NCBI GenBank assembly: GCA_036386415.1
Contig: DASVVT010000078.1
Coordinates: 1 to 23,440, forward strand
DNA length: 23,440 nt
Reading direction: 5' to 3'
DNA from: DASVVT01 sp036386415
GTDB taxonomy: Bacteria > Acidobacteriota > Blastocatellia > Pyrinomonadales > Pyrinomonadaceae
Shown here: positions 1-6,575 of the stretch, piece by piece
How positions within the stretch are numbered: position 1 is the stretch's first letter
How the letters are laid out: each line of letters begins with the position of its first letter
Position numbers and translations under genes: made by a program
Notes under the pieces: model-generated
Database searches by the model: none
What the model was told of the DNA's origin: nothing
Seen by the model: only the letters and a program-made list of their open reading frames with translations

Positions 1-168
1 GCTGATCTAATTAACAGGCTCAAGGAATGGCCTCAGACCGCTATCAGCTTCACCGGTGCTCCATCTGCTCAGGCGTCCCTGAGCAGAATCAATGAGCACA
101 GGTTGTGCTCAGAACTAAGTTCAGTCAACATACAAGACCGCATGTGTCGGTATTTTACTCGAATTTAA
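1..168 (+). CDS. 3' end of an unidentified gene entering from the left (partial)
   Basis: Frame 1 is open from the first base of the window for 55 codons and stops with TAA at 166-168, while the other two forward frames stop almost at once. The peptide (ending IQDRMCRYFTRI) matches no family I recognise. The piece lies directly before the recombinase- or iteron-like repeat block at 148-258 and before the first tRNA-derived repeat. It may therefore be the last gene of a neighbouring mobile element, such as a replication or mobilisation protein; that is a guess from position only. The open frame is short enough that chance cannot be excluded. Confidence 0.4.
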   Translation, partial: ADLINRLKEWPQTAISFTGAPSAQASLSRINEHRLCSELSSVNIQDRMCRYFTRI

Positions 169-258
169 GAGTTTTACCGCGTCACTCGGTAAAACCTTGA
201 AATTTACGACTTTTACCGCGAGTAGCGGTGTAACACCTCAAAAGTATGACTTTTACCG
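148..258. repeat. Three-unit imperfect tandem repeat (about 39-bp period) with inverted 9-bp arms
   Basis: Three units at 148-179, 187-218 and 226-258 each begin CGGT and end TTTTACCG, and are separated by 7-bp spacers (180-186, 219-225). Where two units meet, inverted arms face each other across 7 bp. The best example is GTTTTACCG at 171-179 and CGGTAAAAC at 187-195, a perfect 9-bp pair. This is the layout of tyrosine-recombinase core sites, but iterons or a repeated operator are equally possible. The block is AT-rich and lies between the partial gene and the first tRNA-derived repeat. Confidence 0.7.
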
Positions 259-459
259 ACATTCATAGCAAGGATCGGCTCTTATTCTTAGCTTTCTATA
301 ATTCAAATGTTCTGTTCGATTCTTGTGTGCCAGTTGTGTGCCAACTCGAGCCAAACTAGGCTTACTCAGCAATACATAGCCATGATAGCAAAGTGCGGAA
401 AAGCAATAAAACATTACTCTTCCGCACTCAGCTAAACTCAACAAAACATCAAAATAAGA
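169..459. other. Gene-free AT-rich border of the left neighbouring element
   Basis: No convincing gene is seen here. Besides the last part of the tandem repeat, it holds a pair of GTGTGCC repeats at 325-331 and 336-342, 11 bp apart and followed by AAC. A matching pair lies at the far right edge of the window. The only open frame (253-444, minus strand) has no ribosome binding site and no recognisable content. Confidence 0.6.
325..344 (+). repeat. GTGTGCC direct-repeat pair, possible integrase arm site (left)
   Basis: GTGTGCC occurs at 325-331 and 336-342, one helical turn apart, with the second copy followed by AAC. The same pair with the same 11-bp spacing is found at 23393-23410 beyond the third tRNA repeat. 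Arm-type sites of tyrosine integrases are short direct repeats near attachment sites, so this is a plausible reading, but no binding protein is known from this window. Confidence 0.5.
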
Positions 460-506
460 CTTTTAACCAGTGGATCGCAGGTTCTAGTCCTGCTCGGCTC
501 ATCAAT
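460..506 (+). repeat. tRNA-Lys(UUU) 3'-half repeat, attachment site copy 1
   Basis: This 47-bp copy runs from the anticodon loop (CTTTTAA) through the anticodon-stem 3' strand, T arm and acceptor 3' strand, ending in CTCATCAAT. It differs from the other two copies at two positions: GGATC instead of GGGTC in the variable region, and TTCTAGT instead of TTCGAGT in the T loop, so it would not fold as a normal T loop. The upstream sequence has no D arm or 5' acceptor strand, so it is not a working tRNA gene. It is the left border of island 1. Confidence 0.85.
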
Positions 507-517
507 AAGTTCAATGA

Positions 518-548
518 GTTACAGGCAGCCCGACGGGCTGCCTGTAAC
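518..548. terminator. Perfect 14-bp hairpin after tRNA repeat copy 1
   Basis: GTTACAGGCAGCCC at 518-531 pairs perfectly with 535-548 around a 3-base loop. Copies 2 and 3 of the tRNA repeat are also followed by hairpins, so this is probably the former tRNA terminator carried along with the repeat. There is no T tract on either strand, so termination strength is doubtful. It could also stop leftward transcription leaving htrA, which ends at 577. Confidence 0.55.
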
Positions 549-554
549 TATTCA

Positions 555-564
555 GGTAGACAAA
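555..564 (+). repeat. GGTAGACAAA, possible arm site at left end of island 1
   Basis: GGTAGACAAA sits just inside the left border of island 1. The same word occurs twice (8294, 8305) just inside the right border. Its presence at both inner ends and not elsewhere suggests element-specific integrase binding sites; this is inference from placement. Confidence 0.45.
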
Positions 565-576
565 TGATCTAACTCT

Positions 577-2088
577 CTATTGACGTGGCCTCACTGTCAG
601 GAAGAGGCTTTGACCGCGCCGGTTAATAAGCAAGAGGGCGGGGCGCGTTCCCGTCCGCTGGATCGCCGTCTGCAAATCCGTAACCGAGCGGACTGGCTGC
701 CGATTCACTTCCTCAATAAGGTCGCCCTCTCTGACGCCTGCCTCAGCCGCCGGCCCTATTGGATCAACATTTGTGACGACAAGTCCCTGCGCGCCGCTCG
801 GCAAATCGAGACGCGAGGCTAGCGCGGGCGTCAGGAGCTCAACACTGACGCCGAGTTTACCTGTATCAGTTGCGCCTCCGCCGTTGTCTCCGGTGGCTAC
901 CCTATTTTTATCGGCGGGCAATTCTCCGAGGGTGGCGTGCACCTGTTGATCGCGGTTATCGCGCGAGACCGTCAAGGTAACTTCTGTGCCCGGCTGCGTG
1001 CGCGCCACTTGGTTGCGCAAAGAATTGCTGTCGCTGACGGGCGCTCCGTTGAAAGCCGTAATCACGTCGCCACGCCGGACGCCCGCGCGCTCAGCAGGGC
1101 TGCCCGGCTGCACCGAACTGACGAGCGCGCCGCGCACATTTGGCAGTCCCAAGCTTGAGGCGAGATCGGCTGTCACAGACTGGATGGTCAGGCCGAGCAT
1201 CCCTCGACGAACCTTGCCGCCTTTGAGCAGTTGATCCATCACGGAGCGCGCCATGTTGGCGGGGATCGCAAAGCCGATGCCGATGTTACCGCCCGACGGG
1301 CTGAGAATCTGCGAGTTAATACCGACGAGTTCCCCGTTCGTGTTGACGAGTGCGCCGCCAGAGTTACCCGTGTTGATGGGCGCGTCCGTTTGCAAAAAGT
1401 CCTCAAAGCTGCCGTCGGAGAGACCCGTCGAACGCCCTTTTGCAGAAATGATGCCCATCGTCACGGTTTGGCCGACTCCCAAAGGATTACCGACGGCCAG
1501 CACAATATCCCCGACGCGGACGCGATCCGAGTCGCCTAAAGGCAACACTGGAAGGCCCTGCGCATCCACTTTCAGCACGGCCAGATCACTCGGCGGGTCA
1601 GACCCGATCACCTTCGCTGCCAAAGAGCGGTTGTCGTTAAGCTCAACTCTGATCTCTTCCGCGCCGTCAACGACGTGGTGGTTCGTCAAAATGTGGCCGT
1701 CCGCGCTGACGATCACGCCCGACCCTAGCCCGCGCTCTCTGCGCTCCTGCGGTCGCGGCTGTGCATTCCTGAAGCGGTCGCCGAAGAACTCTCGAAAGAA
1801 TGGGTCATCGAAGAAAGGAAACTGTGACGCTTCGCGCACACGCCGCTCGGAGCGAATGGTGACGACTGACGGCGAAACGCGGCTCACCACCTCGGCGTAG
1901 GAATTCTGCGCCAGCGGAGCGGCGTTCGAGTTGATGCTGTTCTCTGTTACCGGCGGCGCGTAAGGTTGTGTTGTGGACGCCTGCCCCTTGCACGCTGCTA
2001 ACGAAAAGATCAGTACTGTCGAGAGCATCAGGCGATTGACACCTGTAATTATTCGTCTGCTCAGAATAATCAAGCCGCTTGTTATCAT
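577..2088 (-). CDS. htrA: HtrA/Deg-type serine protease, predicted lipoprotein
   Basis: This is a periplasmic trypsin-like protease/chaperone of the DegP/DegQ family, 503 residues long, that degrades or holds misfolded envelope proteins. A hydrophobic leader ends in a lipobox (LAAC, Cys33), so it is probably lipid-anchored. The protease domain spans about 60-310 and has the catalytic triad His138 (NHHVV), Asp168 (SDLAVL) and Ser243 (GNSGG). Two PDZ domains follow at about 315-405 and 432-500. The start at 2088 is chosen because GGAGGG (2096-2101) lies 7 bases upstream and the signal sequence begins there; the reading frame extends 21 codons further upstream but without a leader. It is the last gene of the leftward chaperone operon. 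A Phe/Arg-rich linker (about 90-118) follows the N-terminus, as in many Deg proteases. Confidence 0.96.
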   Translation of the reverse strand: MITSGLIILSRRIITGVNRLMLSTVLIFSLAACKGQASTTQPYAPPVTENSINSNAAPLAQNSYAEVVSRVSPSVVTIRSERRVREASQFPFFDDPFFREFFGDRFRNAQPRPQERRERGLGSGVIVSADGHILTNHHVVDGAEEIRVELNDNRSLAAKVIGSDPPSDLAVLKVDAQGLPVLPLGDSDRVRVGDIVLAVGNPLGVGQTVTMGIISAKGRSTGLSDGSFEDFLQTDAPINTGNSGGALVNTNGELVGINSQILSPSGGNIGIGFAIPANMARSVMDQLLKGGKVRRGMLGLTIQSVTADLASSLGLPNVRGALVSSVQPGSPAERAGVRRGDVITAFNGAPVSDSNSLRNQVARTQPGTEVTLTVSRDNRDQQVHATLGELPADKNRVATGDNGGGATDTGKLGVSVELLTPALASRLDLPSGAQGLVVTNVDPIGPAAEAGVREGDLIEEVNRQPVRSVTDLQTAIQRTGTRPALLLINRRGQSLFLTVRPRQ

Positions 2089-2111
2089 AAAACTTCCCTC
2101 CTTAAACACAG

Positions 2112-2159
2112 GTTCAAGGGTGGCCGCGCGCTGTGCGGCTCGCGCGGCCACTCTTGAAC
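2112..2159. other. Strong 19-bp hairpin between hsp20 and htrA
   Basis: Arms at 2112-2130 and 2141-2159 pair over 19 bp with one G-T wobble around a 10-base loop. There is no T tract. It lies in the 78-base gap between the second hsp20 and htrA, so it may stabilise or cut the operon mRNA rather than terminate it. Confidence 0.7.
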
Positions 2160-2166
2160 GAGGGGC

Positions 2167-2865
2167 TTATCGCTTCTGACCCGCAGTTGCGGCGCGCGCC
2201 TGCGGTCTCTCTTCGCCCACGGACTCGTCTTTGATCTCAAGCCGACGGCCCTTCCGGTGCTCTTCGCGCTGCGGTGCCTGCATCACGACTTCGAGCACGC
2301 CGTTGCGGAAGTTCGCGCGCGCGTCGTCGGCGTTAACCCCTTCTGGCAGCGGAATGCTGCGGTAGAAGCTGCCGTAACTGCGCTCCGAACGGTAGTAGCC
2401 TTCGCCCTCTTCCTCGTGCTCGCTCTTACGCTCGCCGGAGATATTGATCGCACCGTCGGTGACTTCAACTTTCACGTCGTCTTTCGTCAAGCCGGGAAGG
2501 TCCGCGCGCAAGACCAACTGGCCTTCACGCTCGAACATCTCGACCTGCGGAGACCACACGCTCTGGCCTATCTCGCTGAAGCCGCGCGGGAAAAGATCGC
2601 GTCCGAAAGTGGGCGCGAGCCAGCCTCTACCGAATCCGAAGTCCTCAAAGAGACGGTCCATCTCCTCGCTGAAGCGGCGCATAAACGCGAAGGGGCTGCC
2701 CGTCATCAGCGAGGGGAACGACTGCTCGCGGCGCGCTACTCCCGTCTGCGATGGTTGACCACCGCCCTGACCGGCTGACGTTTGCATAGCCTGAGTCTGC
2801 GAGCCTTCCTGCTTACGTGATTGGGTGTTGTCTTGACGCTCCTTCTGTTCTTTCTGTCTTGCCAT
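2167..2865 (-). CDS. hsp20: Hsp20 family small heat-shock protein with long N-terminal arm
   Basis: This 232-residue cytoplasmic ATP-independent holdase binds unfolding proteins for later refolding by DnaK/GroEL. The alpha-crystallin domain runs from about 105 (SPQVEMF) to 198 and includes the conserved NGVLEV segment (188-193). The C-terminal L-x-I anchoring motif is LEI at 209-211. The N-terminal arm is about 100 residues, much longer than usual, and its first 45 residues are a Gln/Ser/Gly/Lys-rich polar stretch unlike typical hydrophobic arms. A textbook AGGAGGTGA (2872-2880) precedes the ATG at 2865. It lies between the unknown 122-residue gene and htrA. Identity is certain, but the reason for the polar arm is unknown. 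Confidence 0.95.
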   Translation of the reverse strand: MARQKEQKERQDNTQSRKQEGSQTQAMQTSAGQGGGQPSQTGVARREQSFPSLMTGSPFAFMRRFSEEMDRLFEDFGFGRGWLAPTFGRDLFPRGFSEIGQSVWSPQVEMFEREGQLVLRADLPGLTKDDVKVEVTDGAINISGERKSEHEEEGEGYYRSERSYGSFYRSIPLPEGVNADDARANFRNGVLEVVMQAPQREEHRKGRRLEIKDESVGEERPQARAATAGQKR

Positions 2866-2903
2866 AACTTCTCACCTCCTTATGAAGACCTTCCGACAGA
2901 TTT

Positions 2904-3272
2904 TCACTTCACAGAGGCATCGCGCTCTAGAGCGCGATGGTCGTTCGTGACCCTCCAATGTTCAGATGACAAAGACGCGAGCTGCTCGCCCTCTGGTGCG
3001 TCATCCGAAATCCGCCACTCGCGCGGAGTTTTCAAGAGCATTGCGAGGTCCGGGTCAAAGTCCCTAAACTCGCCCAGCTTCAGAACGCGCTCGATGCGAA
3101 CTTCAGGGCGCGGGCGATCAAGCTCTGTGACGCGCGCGACTTGCGGCGCTACGTTCATGTCAACCTTGCCCGCCTTCTCGCTTGATAGCCTGAAGAGCGG
3201 CGAGAGAACGGCTAAGCCGATGATGAGGATGATTGCCATGATCTGCATCAATTTGAGCTTTCCACTACGCAT
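2904..3272 (-). CDS. Unknown protein with one N-terminal membrane segment
   Basis: This 122-residue protein belongs to no family I recognise. Residues 8-27 (MQIMAIILIIGLAVLSPLFR) form a membrane anchor or uncleaved signal after a short Lys/Arg start, so the rest should face the periplasm. The remainder is charged and proline-containing with no cysteines. A short acidic, Asp-rich piece (FRDFDPDLAML) follows mid-protein. AAGGAGG lies just upstream of the ATG at 3272. The 38-base gap to the next hsp20 and shared direction place it in the small heat-shock operon, downstream of an apparent attenuating terminator. Position between two Hsp20 genes and an envelope protease suggests an envelope stress role, which is inference. 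Confidence 0.75.
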   Translation of the reverse strand: MRSGKLKLMQIMAIILIIGLAVLSPLFRLSSEKAGKVDMNVAPQVARVTELDRPRPEVRIERVLKLGEFRDFDPDLAMLLKTPREWRISDDAPEGEQLASLSSEHWRVTNDHRALERDASVK

Positions 3273-3305
3273 GATCCTTCCTCCTTCCCGTTTAATAAAA
3301 AGCTC

Positions 3306-3341
3306 AAGGTCGCAAGACTCATGATTCGAGCTTGCGACCTT
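3306..3341 (-). terminator. Intrinsic terminator or attenuator within the hsp20 operon
   Basis: Arms at 3306-3316 and 3331-3341 pair perfectly over 11 bp (AAGGTCGCAAG and its complement) around a 14-base loop. Read leftward, the stem is followed by GAGC and then TTTTTATT, giving a U tract. It lies in the 140-base gap after the first hsp20, so it would make that gene more strongly expressed than the three downstream ones. Confidence 0.7.
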
Positions 3342-3412
3342 TTGGCTTCAGTTCAAGCTTGGTCAGTAGATGCTAACGCGCAAGCTCGAAGATAGACTGT
3401 TCTGGTTACGGC

Positions 3413-3856
3413 TCACTGCACCGTTTTGACCTCGATGGTGCGCGGCTTCGCCTCTTCGCGCTTCGGCAGATGAATGGTCAGGACGCCGTCCTTGAGTTCT
3501 GCCTCCACGCGACCCAAGTCAACTGTGCCGGGCACGGTAAACGAGCGCGTGAACTGGCCGTAGAAGCCCTCCACGCGGTGATAATGACGACCATCCTCCG
3601 CCGCCAGGTCGCGCTGACCGGAGAGCGTCAGGGTCTGATTCTCAAAGTCGATGGAGACCTGATCGCGCGTCCAGCCGGGCAACTCGGCCAAGAAGACGTA
3701 CTCGTCAGGGGTTTCATAAACGGTGATGGCGGGCCCCTGAAGAGTGCTCGTCAACCCGTTATCAAAGGCGAAAGGATGCTGGAACAACTGGTTCATCTGC
3801 TTCGAAAAGATGGGAAGCAGATCAGTAACGGGATTGCGTAACATCAAATTAGTCAT
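3413..3856 (-). CDS. hsp20: Hsp20 family small heat-shock protein
   Basis: This 147-residue protein is a standard-length small heat-shock holdase and the first gene of the leftward operon. The alpha-crystallin domain is at about 43-132, with the ELPGW segment (58-62) and the hallmark AELKDGVLTIHLP (119-131). The C-terminal I-x-V anchor is IEV at 141-143. AGGAGGTGG lies 7 bases before the ATG at 3856. A good promoter with a palindrome over its -35 box lies about 60 bases upstream. It is only distantly similar to the second Hsp20 of the operon, so the two are probably not a recent duplication; they may form mixed oligomers or serve different clients. Confidence 0.95.
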   Translation of the reverse strand: MTNLMLRNPVTDLLPIFSKQMNQLFQHPFAFDNGLTSTLQGPAITVYETPDEYVFLAELPGWTRDQVSIDFENQTLTLSGQRDLAAEDGRHYHRVEGFYGQFTRSFTVPGTVDLGRVEAELKDGVLTIHLPKREEAKPRTIEVKTVQ

Positions 3857-3917
3857 AGCTTTCCACCTCCTAAAAGACAGAATTCAGGCTGCTCGTTTGA
3901 GCCGTGATTATGATGTC

Positions 3918-3946
3918 AATATAAAATCTGAGTGTTGCCTTGTCAA
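3918..3946 (-). promoter_or_regulatory. Sigma70-like promoter of the leftward hsp20-htrA operon
   Basis: Read on the minus strand, TTGACA (3941-3946) and TATATT (3918-3923) are separated by exactly 17 bases, an almost perfect vegetative promoter. The first hsp20 starts about 60 bases downstream. No sigma32-type box and no CIRCE element are seen, so regulation by a repressor is likelier than by an alternative sigma factor. Confidence 0.75.
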
Positions 3947-3958
3947 GCCTCTTGACAA
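3940..3958. promoter_or_regulatory. Palindromic operator over the hsp20 promoter -35 box
   Basis: TTGTCAAG (3940-3947) and CTTGACAA (3951-3958) form a perfect 8-bp inverted repeat with a 3-base centre. It covers the -35 hexamer of the leftward promoter, the typical place for a repressor site. It is neither CIRCE nor the HspR HAIR consensus (CTTGAGT-N7-ACTCAAG), though it shares CTTGA half-sites with the latter. Confidence 0.6.
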
Positions 3959-4328
3959 AAAATTTTCTGACGAATAAAATTTGGTCAGGATTCTGGCGGA
4001 GACGGCTCCGTCTGAAGCCGTCTCCTTCCTAGATTCCTTAAAATCTCTAGACTTTTATTTGGACTTTGCCGGGACGCGGGTGGACCGAATCTCTATCTGG
4101 AATTGTGCCCGGCAAGCTCGGAAAAGGGGATGTTTGGTCGCGTAATCTTCGCTGACTGCTCTACGACCGAGGTAAGTCCGACTTGGTGGCGACGGCTAAG
4201 GAGGGCGTCACGCTAGCTCGTGTTAAATGAGCGGCGTGCCCCTGCTCCGAAGATTGAATCAAGATTGGTGCAAGCTGTGCTCCACAACGGTCGAGAGCAT
4301 AGAGATTGAGGAAAGGAGGTGCGAAGCG

Positions 4329-4643
4329 ATGGGCCACCAGAAAAGTGTTTATATCTATCACGCTCTCTTTTATAACTGCCTCATGTTAGCGGCAGCCATT
4401 ATTGCGTTCGCTGTGAGCCTCTGGATCGCTGTGAGCGGCAGGCTCTGGGCCGAGGGCGTTGACGGCACATTCCTGTTTACGGTCGGTCTGGTGACAGGGA
4501 GCATCTTCATGTCTGTGCCAGTCGTGTCGGCTCGCGAAGGGCTGCTGCGCGACATGAGAGAGTTGTGGCGCGAAGGATCGAGGCGCGCGACCCCTCTCAG
4601 ACCAAAACCTCGGAGGGCATGGCAGGAGTCTCCGGCTCACTGA
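4329..4643 (+). CDS. Small two-helix membrane protein, unknown function
   Basis: This 104-residue protein of no recognised family heads the rightward operon. Two hydrophobic segments are visible, at about residues 12-36 (NCLMLAAAIIAFAVSLWIAV) and 45-63 (TFLFTVGLVTGSIFMSVPVV). A basic, Arg-rich cytoplasmic tail (about 70-104) follows. The start at 4329 is chosen over upstream starts because AAGGAGGT (4313-4320) is ideally placed and the upstream residues look non-protein. It ends 77 bases before dnaJ in the same direction, so co-transcription is likely. An envelope-stress or chaperone-recruiting role would be guesswork. Confidence 0.75.
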   Translation: MGHQKSVYIYHALFYNCLMLAAAIIAFAVSLWIAVSGRLWAEGVDGTFLFTVGLVTGSIFMSVPVVSAREGLLRDMRELWREGSRRATPLRPKPRRAWQESPAH

Positions 4644-4720
4644 ATCGCCTCTGAGTCTTCAACCCGCGTGATGACTTTTGCGGCATAGGAGGAAAGCCAG
4701 CGCGAGAGGAGTAAGTGGCG

Positions 4721-5800
4721 ATGGCAACGAAGACGATAGATTATTACGGGGTGTTGAATGTGGGTCGCAGCGCCACCGAAGACCAGATCAAAGCGGCTTA
4801 TCGCAAGCTCGCCCGAAAGTTTCACCCAGACCTGAATCCGGGTGATAAGGCAGCCGAGGAGCGCTTCAAGGAGTTGCAGGAAGCTTACGATGTTCTCTCT
4901 GATAAGGAGAAGCGCAAGCTCTACGACCAGTACGGCGAGAACTGGCGCGGCGTCCAGCAAGGCGGTGGAGCGCCGCCCGGATGGGAAGGTTTCCGCGCCA
5001 GAGGAGAAGGCGCGCCGACCGGGGGATTCGATTTCGGCGGCTTTGACTTCCGCGACTTCCGTTCCGGCGCAGGCGGCGCGGGCGGCTTCGACATCTTTGA
5101 GGAGTTATTCGGTCGCGCCGGAGGCGGGGCTCGCGGGGGCAGAGCGCGTCGCAGCCGTCGTGGGCAAGACATTGAAGCCGAGTTGGAACTATCGCTCGAA
5201 GAAGCGCATCGCGGTGGGCGTCGCACGCTCCAGATGCAGACGGCGGAAATCTGTCAGACCTGTCAGGGCGCAGGAGCGACCGTCGGCAACCAGATTTGCC
5301 AAACGTGTCGCGGCGCAGGTCAGACGCTCAAGCCGAAAACCATCGAGGTGAACATCCCCGCCGGGGTGCGCGACGGCTCGACCGTGCGGTTGGCAGGACA
5401 GGGCGGCGCAGGTGTTGAAGGCGCTCAGGCGGGCGACCTATACCTACACGTACGCTTGCGCCCGGACCCCGTGTTCAACGTGCGCGGCGACGATCTTGAA
5501 GTGGAGATTCGGCTCGCCCCTTGGGAGGCTGTTCTCGGCGCGAAGATAGAGGTTCCGACCCTTGAGGGACGGGTCGAGATGACCATCCCCGCAGGCGCAC
5601 GGAGCGACCAAAGACTCAGACTACGCGGTCAGGGCTTGAACAAGCAGCGCGGTGGGCGTGGCGACGTGTACGTCCGTTTGAAGGTCGTCACACCGCGCGA
5701 AGTGAATGGCGAGGAGCGGCGGCTTTATGAAGAGTTGCGCCGCGTCTCTCGGTTCAACCCGCGCGCGGGCTCGCGCCGAACGAAAGGAGCTGCGCGATGA
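4721..5800 (+). CDS. dnaJ: DnaJ/CbpA-type Hsp40 co-chaperone with a reduced zinc module
   Basis: This 359-residue Hsp40 stimulates the ATPase of DnaK and hands over clients. The J domain occupies residues 5-72 with the HPD motif at 35-37. A Gly/Phe-rich linker (about 80-135) follows, then the substrate-binding domains (about 150-340). Between them lie only two CxxCxGxG repeats (Cys178/181 and Cys193/196) where classical DnaJ has four, enough for one zinc ion. It is therefore intermediate between DnaJ and the zinc-free CbpA. ATG 4721 is preferred over GTG 4715 because AGGAG (4707-4711) is spaced 9 bases from it. The stop overlaps the next start (ATGA), coupling it to the CbpM-like modulator. 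No dnaK is present, so it must work with a DnaK encoded elsewhere. Confidence 0.95.
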   Translation: MATKTIDYYGVLNVGRSATEDQIKAAYRKLARKFHPDLNPGDKAAEERFKELQEAYDVLSDKEKRKLYDQYGENWRGVQQGGGAPPGWEGFRARGEGAPTGGFDFGGFDFRDFRSGAGGAGGFDIFEELFGRAGGGARGGRARRSRRGQDIEAELELSLEEAHRGGRRTLQMQTAEICQTCQGAGATVGNQICQTCRGAGQTLKPKTIEVNIPAGVRDGSTVRLAGQGGAGVEGAQAGDLYLHVRLRPDPVFNVRGDDLEVEIRLAPWEAVLGAKIEVPTLEGRVEMTIPAGARSDQRLRLRGQGLNKQRGGRGDVYVRLKVVTPREVNGEERRLYEELRRVSRFNPRAGSRRTKGAAR

Positions 5801-6117
5801 TAAAACCGGCTTTCATCCGAGTAGTGGACTGCGAGCTGGACGAGCCGCTGACGGTCGAAATGGTGGCCGATGCGGTGGGCGCGCGACCTCTCCTGCTGGA
5901 GCGACTAATCCGCCGGGGCCTACTCGATACGATCAACGAGGAATCGGGGGTCCCTCTTTTGCCCGCGCGGTCAATCATTCGTCTCAGGCGCATGCGCAGG
6001 CTGCGACGAGACTTGGGTGTCAATTTCGCAGGGGCAAGCATCATCCTCGATCTGGTGGAGCGCATTGATCAGTTAAACCGCGAGTTGGCGGGAATGCGAC
6101 ACAGGTTCGAAGATTAA
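5797..6117 (+). CDS. cbpM: CbpM-type chaperone modulator (MerR-like HTH)
   Basis: This 106-residue protein has a MerR-like winged-helix start (LTVEMVADAVGARPLLLERL, residues 18-37) and a C-terminal helix (RLRRDLGVNFAGASIILDLV). That pattern is typical of CbpM, the partner that binds the J domain of CbpA and blocks its action on DnaK. HspR repressors share this fold, so a DNA-binding role at the chaperone promoters is an alternative; the RRDLGVNFAGA segment favours CbpM. The start overlaps the dnaJ stop by four bases, giving translational coupling and stoichiometric production. The 86-base gap to groES is compatible with one operon. Confidence 0.88.
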   Translation: MIKPAFIRVVDCELDEPLTVEMVADAVGARPLLLERLIRRGLLDTINEESGVPLLPARSIIRLRRMRRLRRDLGVNFAGASIILDLVERIDQLNRELAGMRHRFED

Positions 6118-6203
6118 GATTTTCGGGCGCGCCGAGCCGCGCTGTCACAGGTAATCGCAAGCGCTCGCTATGAGCAAGTGATTTCAGAGGAGGTGAAAAT
6201 TCT

Positions 6204-6527
6204 ATGGCAACAACTATTCGTCCGTTACATGATCGCGTTCTCATTCGTCGTATTGACGAGGAGGAGCAGATGCGTGGTGGCATCATCATCCCCGACACGG
6301 CTAAGGAGAAGCCGCAGCAGGGCGAGGTGGTAGCCGTCGGGGAGGGCAAGTTCCGCGAGGACGGCACGCGCCAAGCTTTGGACGTTCAGCCGGGGATGCG
6401 CGTGCTGTTCGGCAAATACAGCGGCTCGGAAGTGAAGATAGATGACGAGGAATACCTCATCATGCGCGAAGATGAAATCTTAGGAGTCTTCACGACGACC
6501 GCGAAAGCTAAATCGGCAGGCAACTAG
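6204..6527 (+). CDS. groES: GroES co-chaperonin (Hsp10)
   Basis: This 107-residue protein forms the heptameric lid of the GroEL chamber. The opening IRPLHDRVLIRRID, the mobile loop that docks on GroEL (about residues 17-36, MRGGIIIPDTAKEKPQ) and the ending YLIMREDEILG are all canonical. A Thr/Ala/Lys-rich extension of about 10 residues (TTTAKAKSAGN) follows the usual end. AGGAGGTGA (6188-6196) precedes the ATG by 7 bases. groEL starts 48 bases downstream, the usual groESL order. No CIRCE element precedes it, unlike many housekeeping groESL operons. Confidence 0.97.
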   Translation: MATTIRPLHDRVLIRRIDEEEQMRGGIIIPDTAKEKPQQGEVVAVGEGKFREDGTRQALDVQPGMRVLFGKYSGSEVKIDDEEYLIMREDEILGVFTTTAKAKSAGN

Positions 6528-6575
6528 AATCATAAATCATCACTAACCATTATACGTAAGGAGGACTAGATAGAT

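Larger units (their letters stand above)
3857..4328. promoter_or_regulatory. Divergent intergenic regulatory region between the two chaperone operons
   Basis: These 472 bases hold the leftward promoter and palindrome (3918-3958), a perfect 10-bp hairpin (3998-4007 with 4016-4025), and a second inverted repeat TTGCCGGG/CCCGGCAA (4066-4073 with 4108-4115). The last two could structure the leader of the rightward operon. I find no clear rightward -35/-10 pair and no credible extra gene. Confidence 0.6.

Noticed and set aside
148..258. CRISPR array
   Set aside because: Only three imperfect units with 7-bp spacers; far too short for CRISPR spacers, and no cas genes nearby.
253..444. 63-codon minus-strand open frame in the left border
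   Set aside because: No ribosome site; it covers the repeat units and arm-like repeats and has no protein-like pattern.
1253..1900. 215-codon open frame opposite htrA
   Set aside because: Antisense shadow of a clearly identified protease; composition is Ser/Arg/Pro-rich and no ribosome site is seen.
6118..6575. CIRCE or HAIR operator before groES/groEL
   Set aside because: Neither TTAGCACTC-N9-GAGTGCTAA nor CTTGAGT-N7-ACTCAAG is present upstream of either gene.
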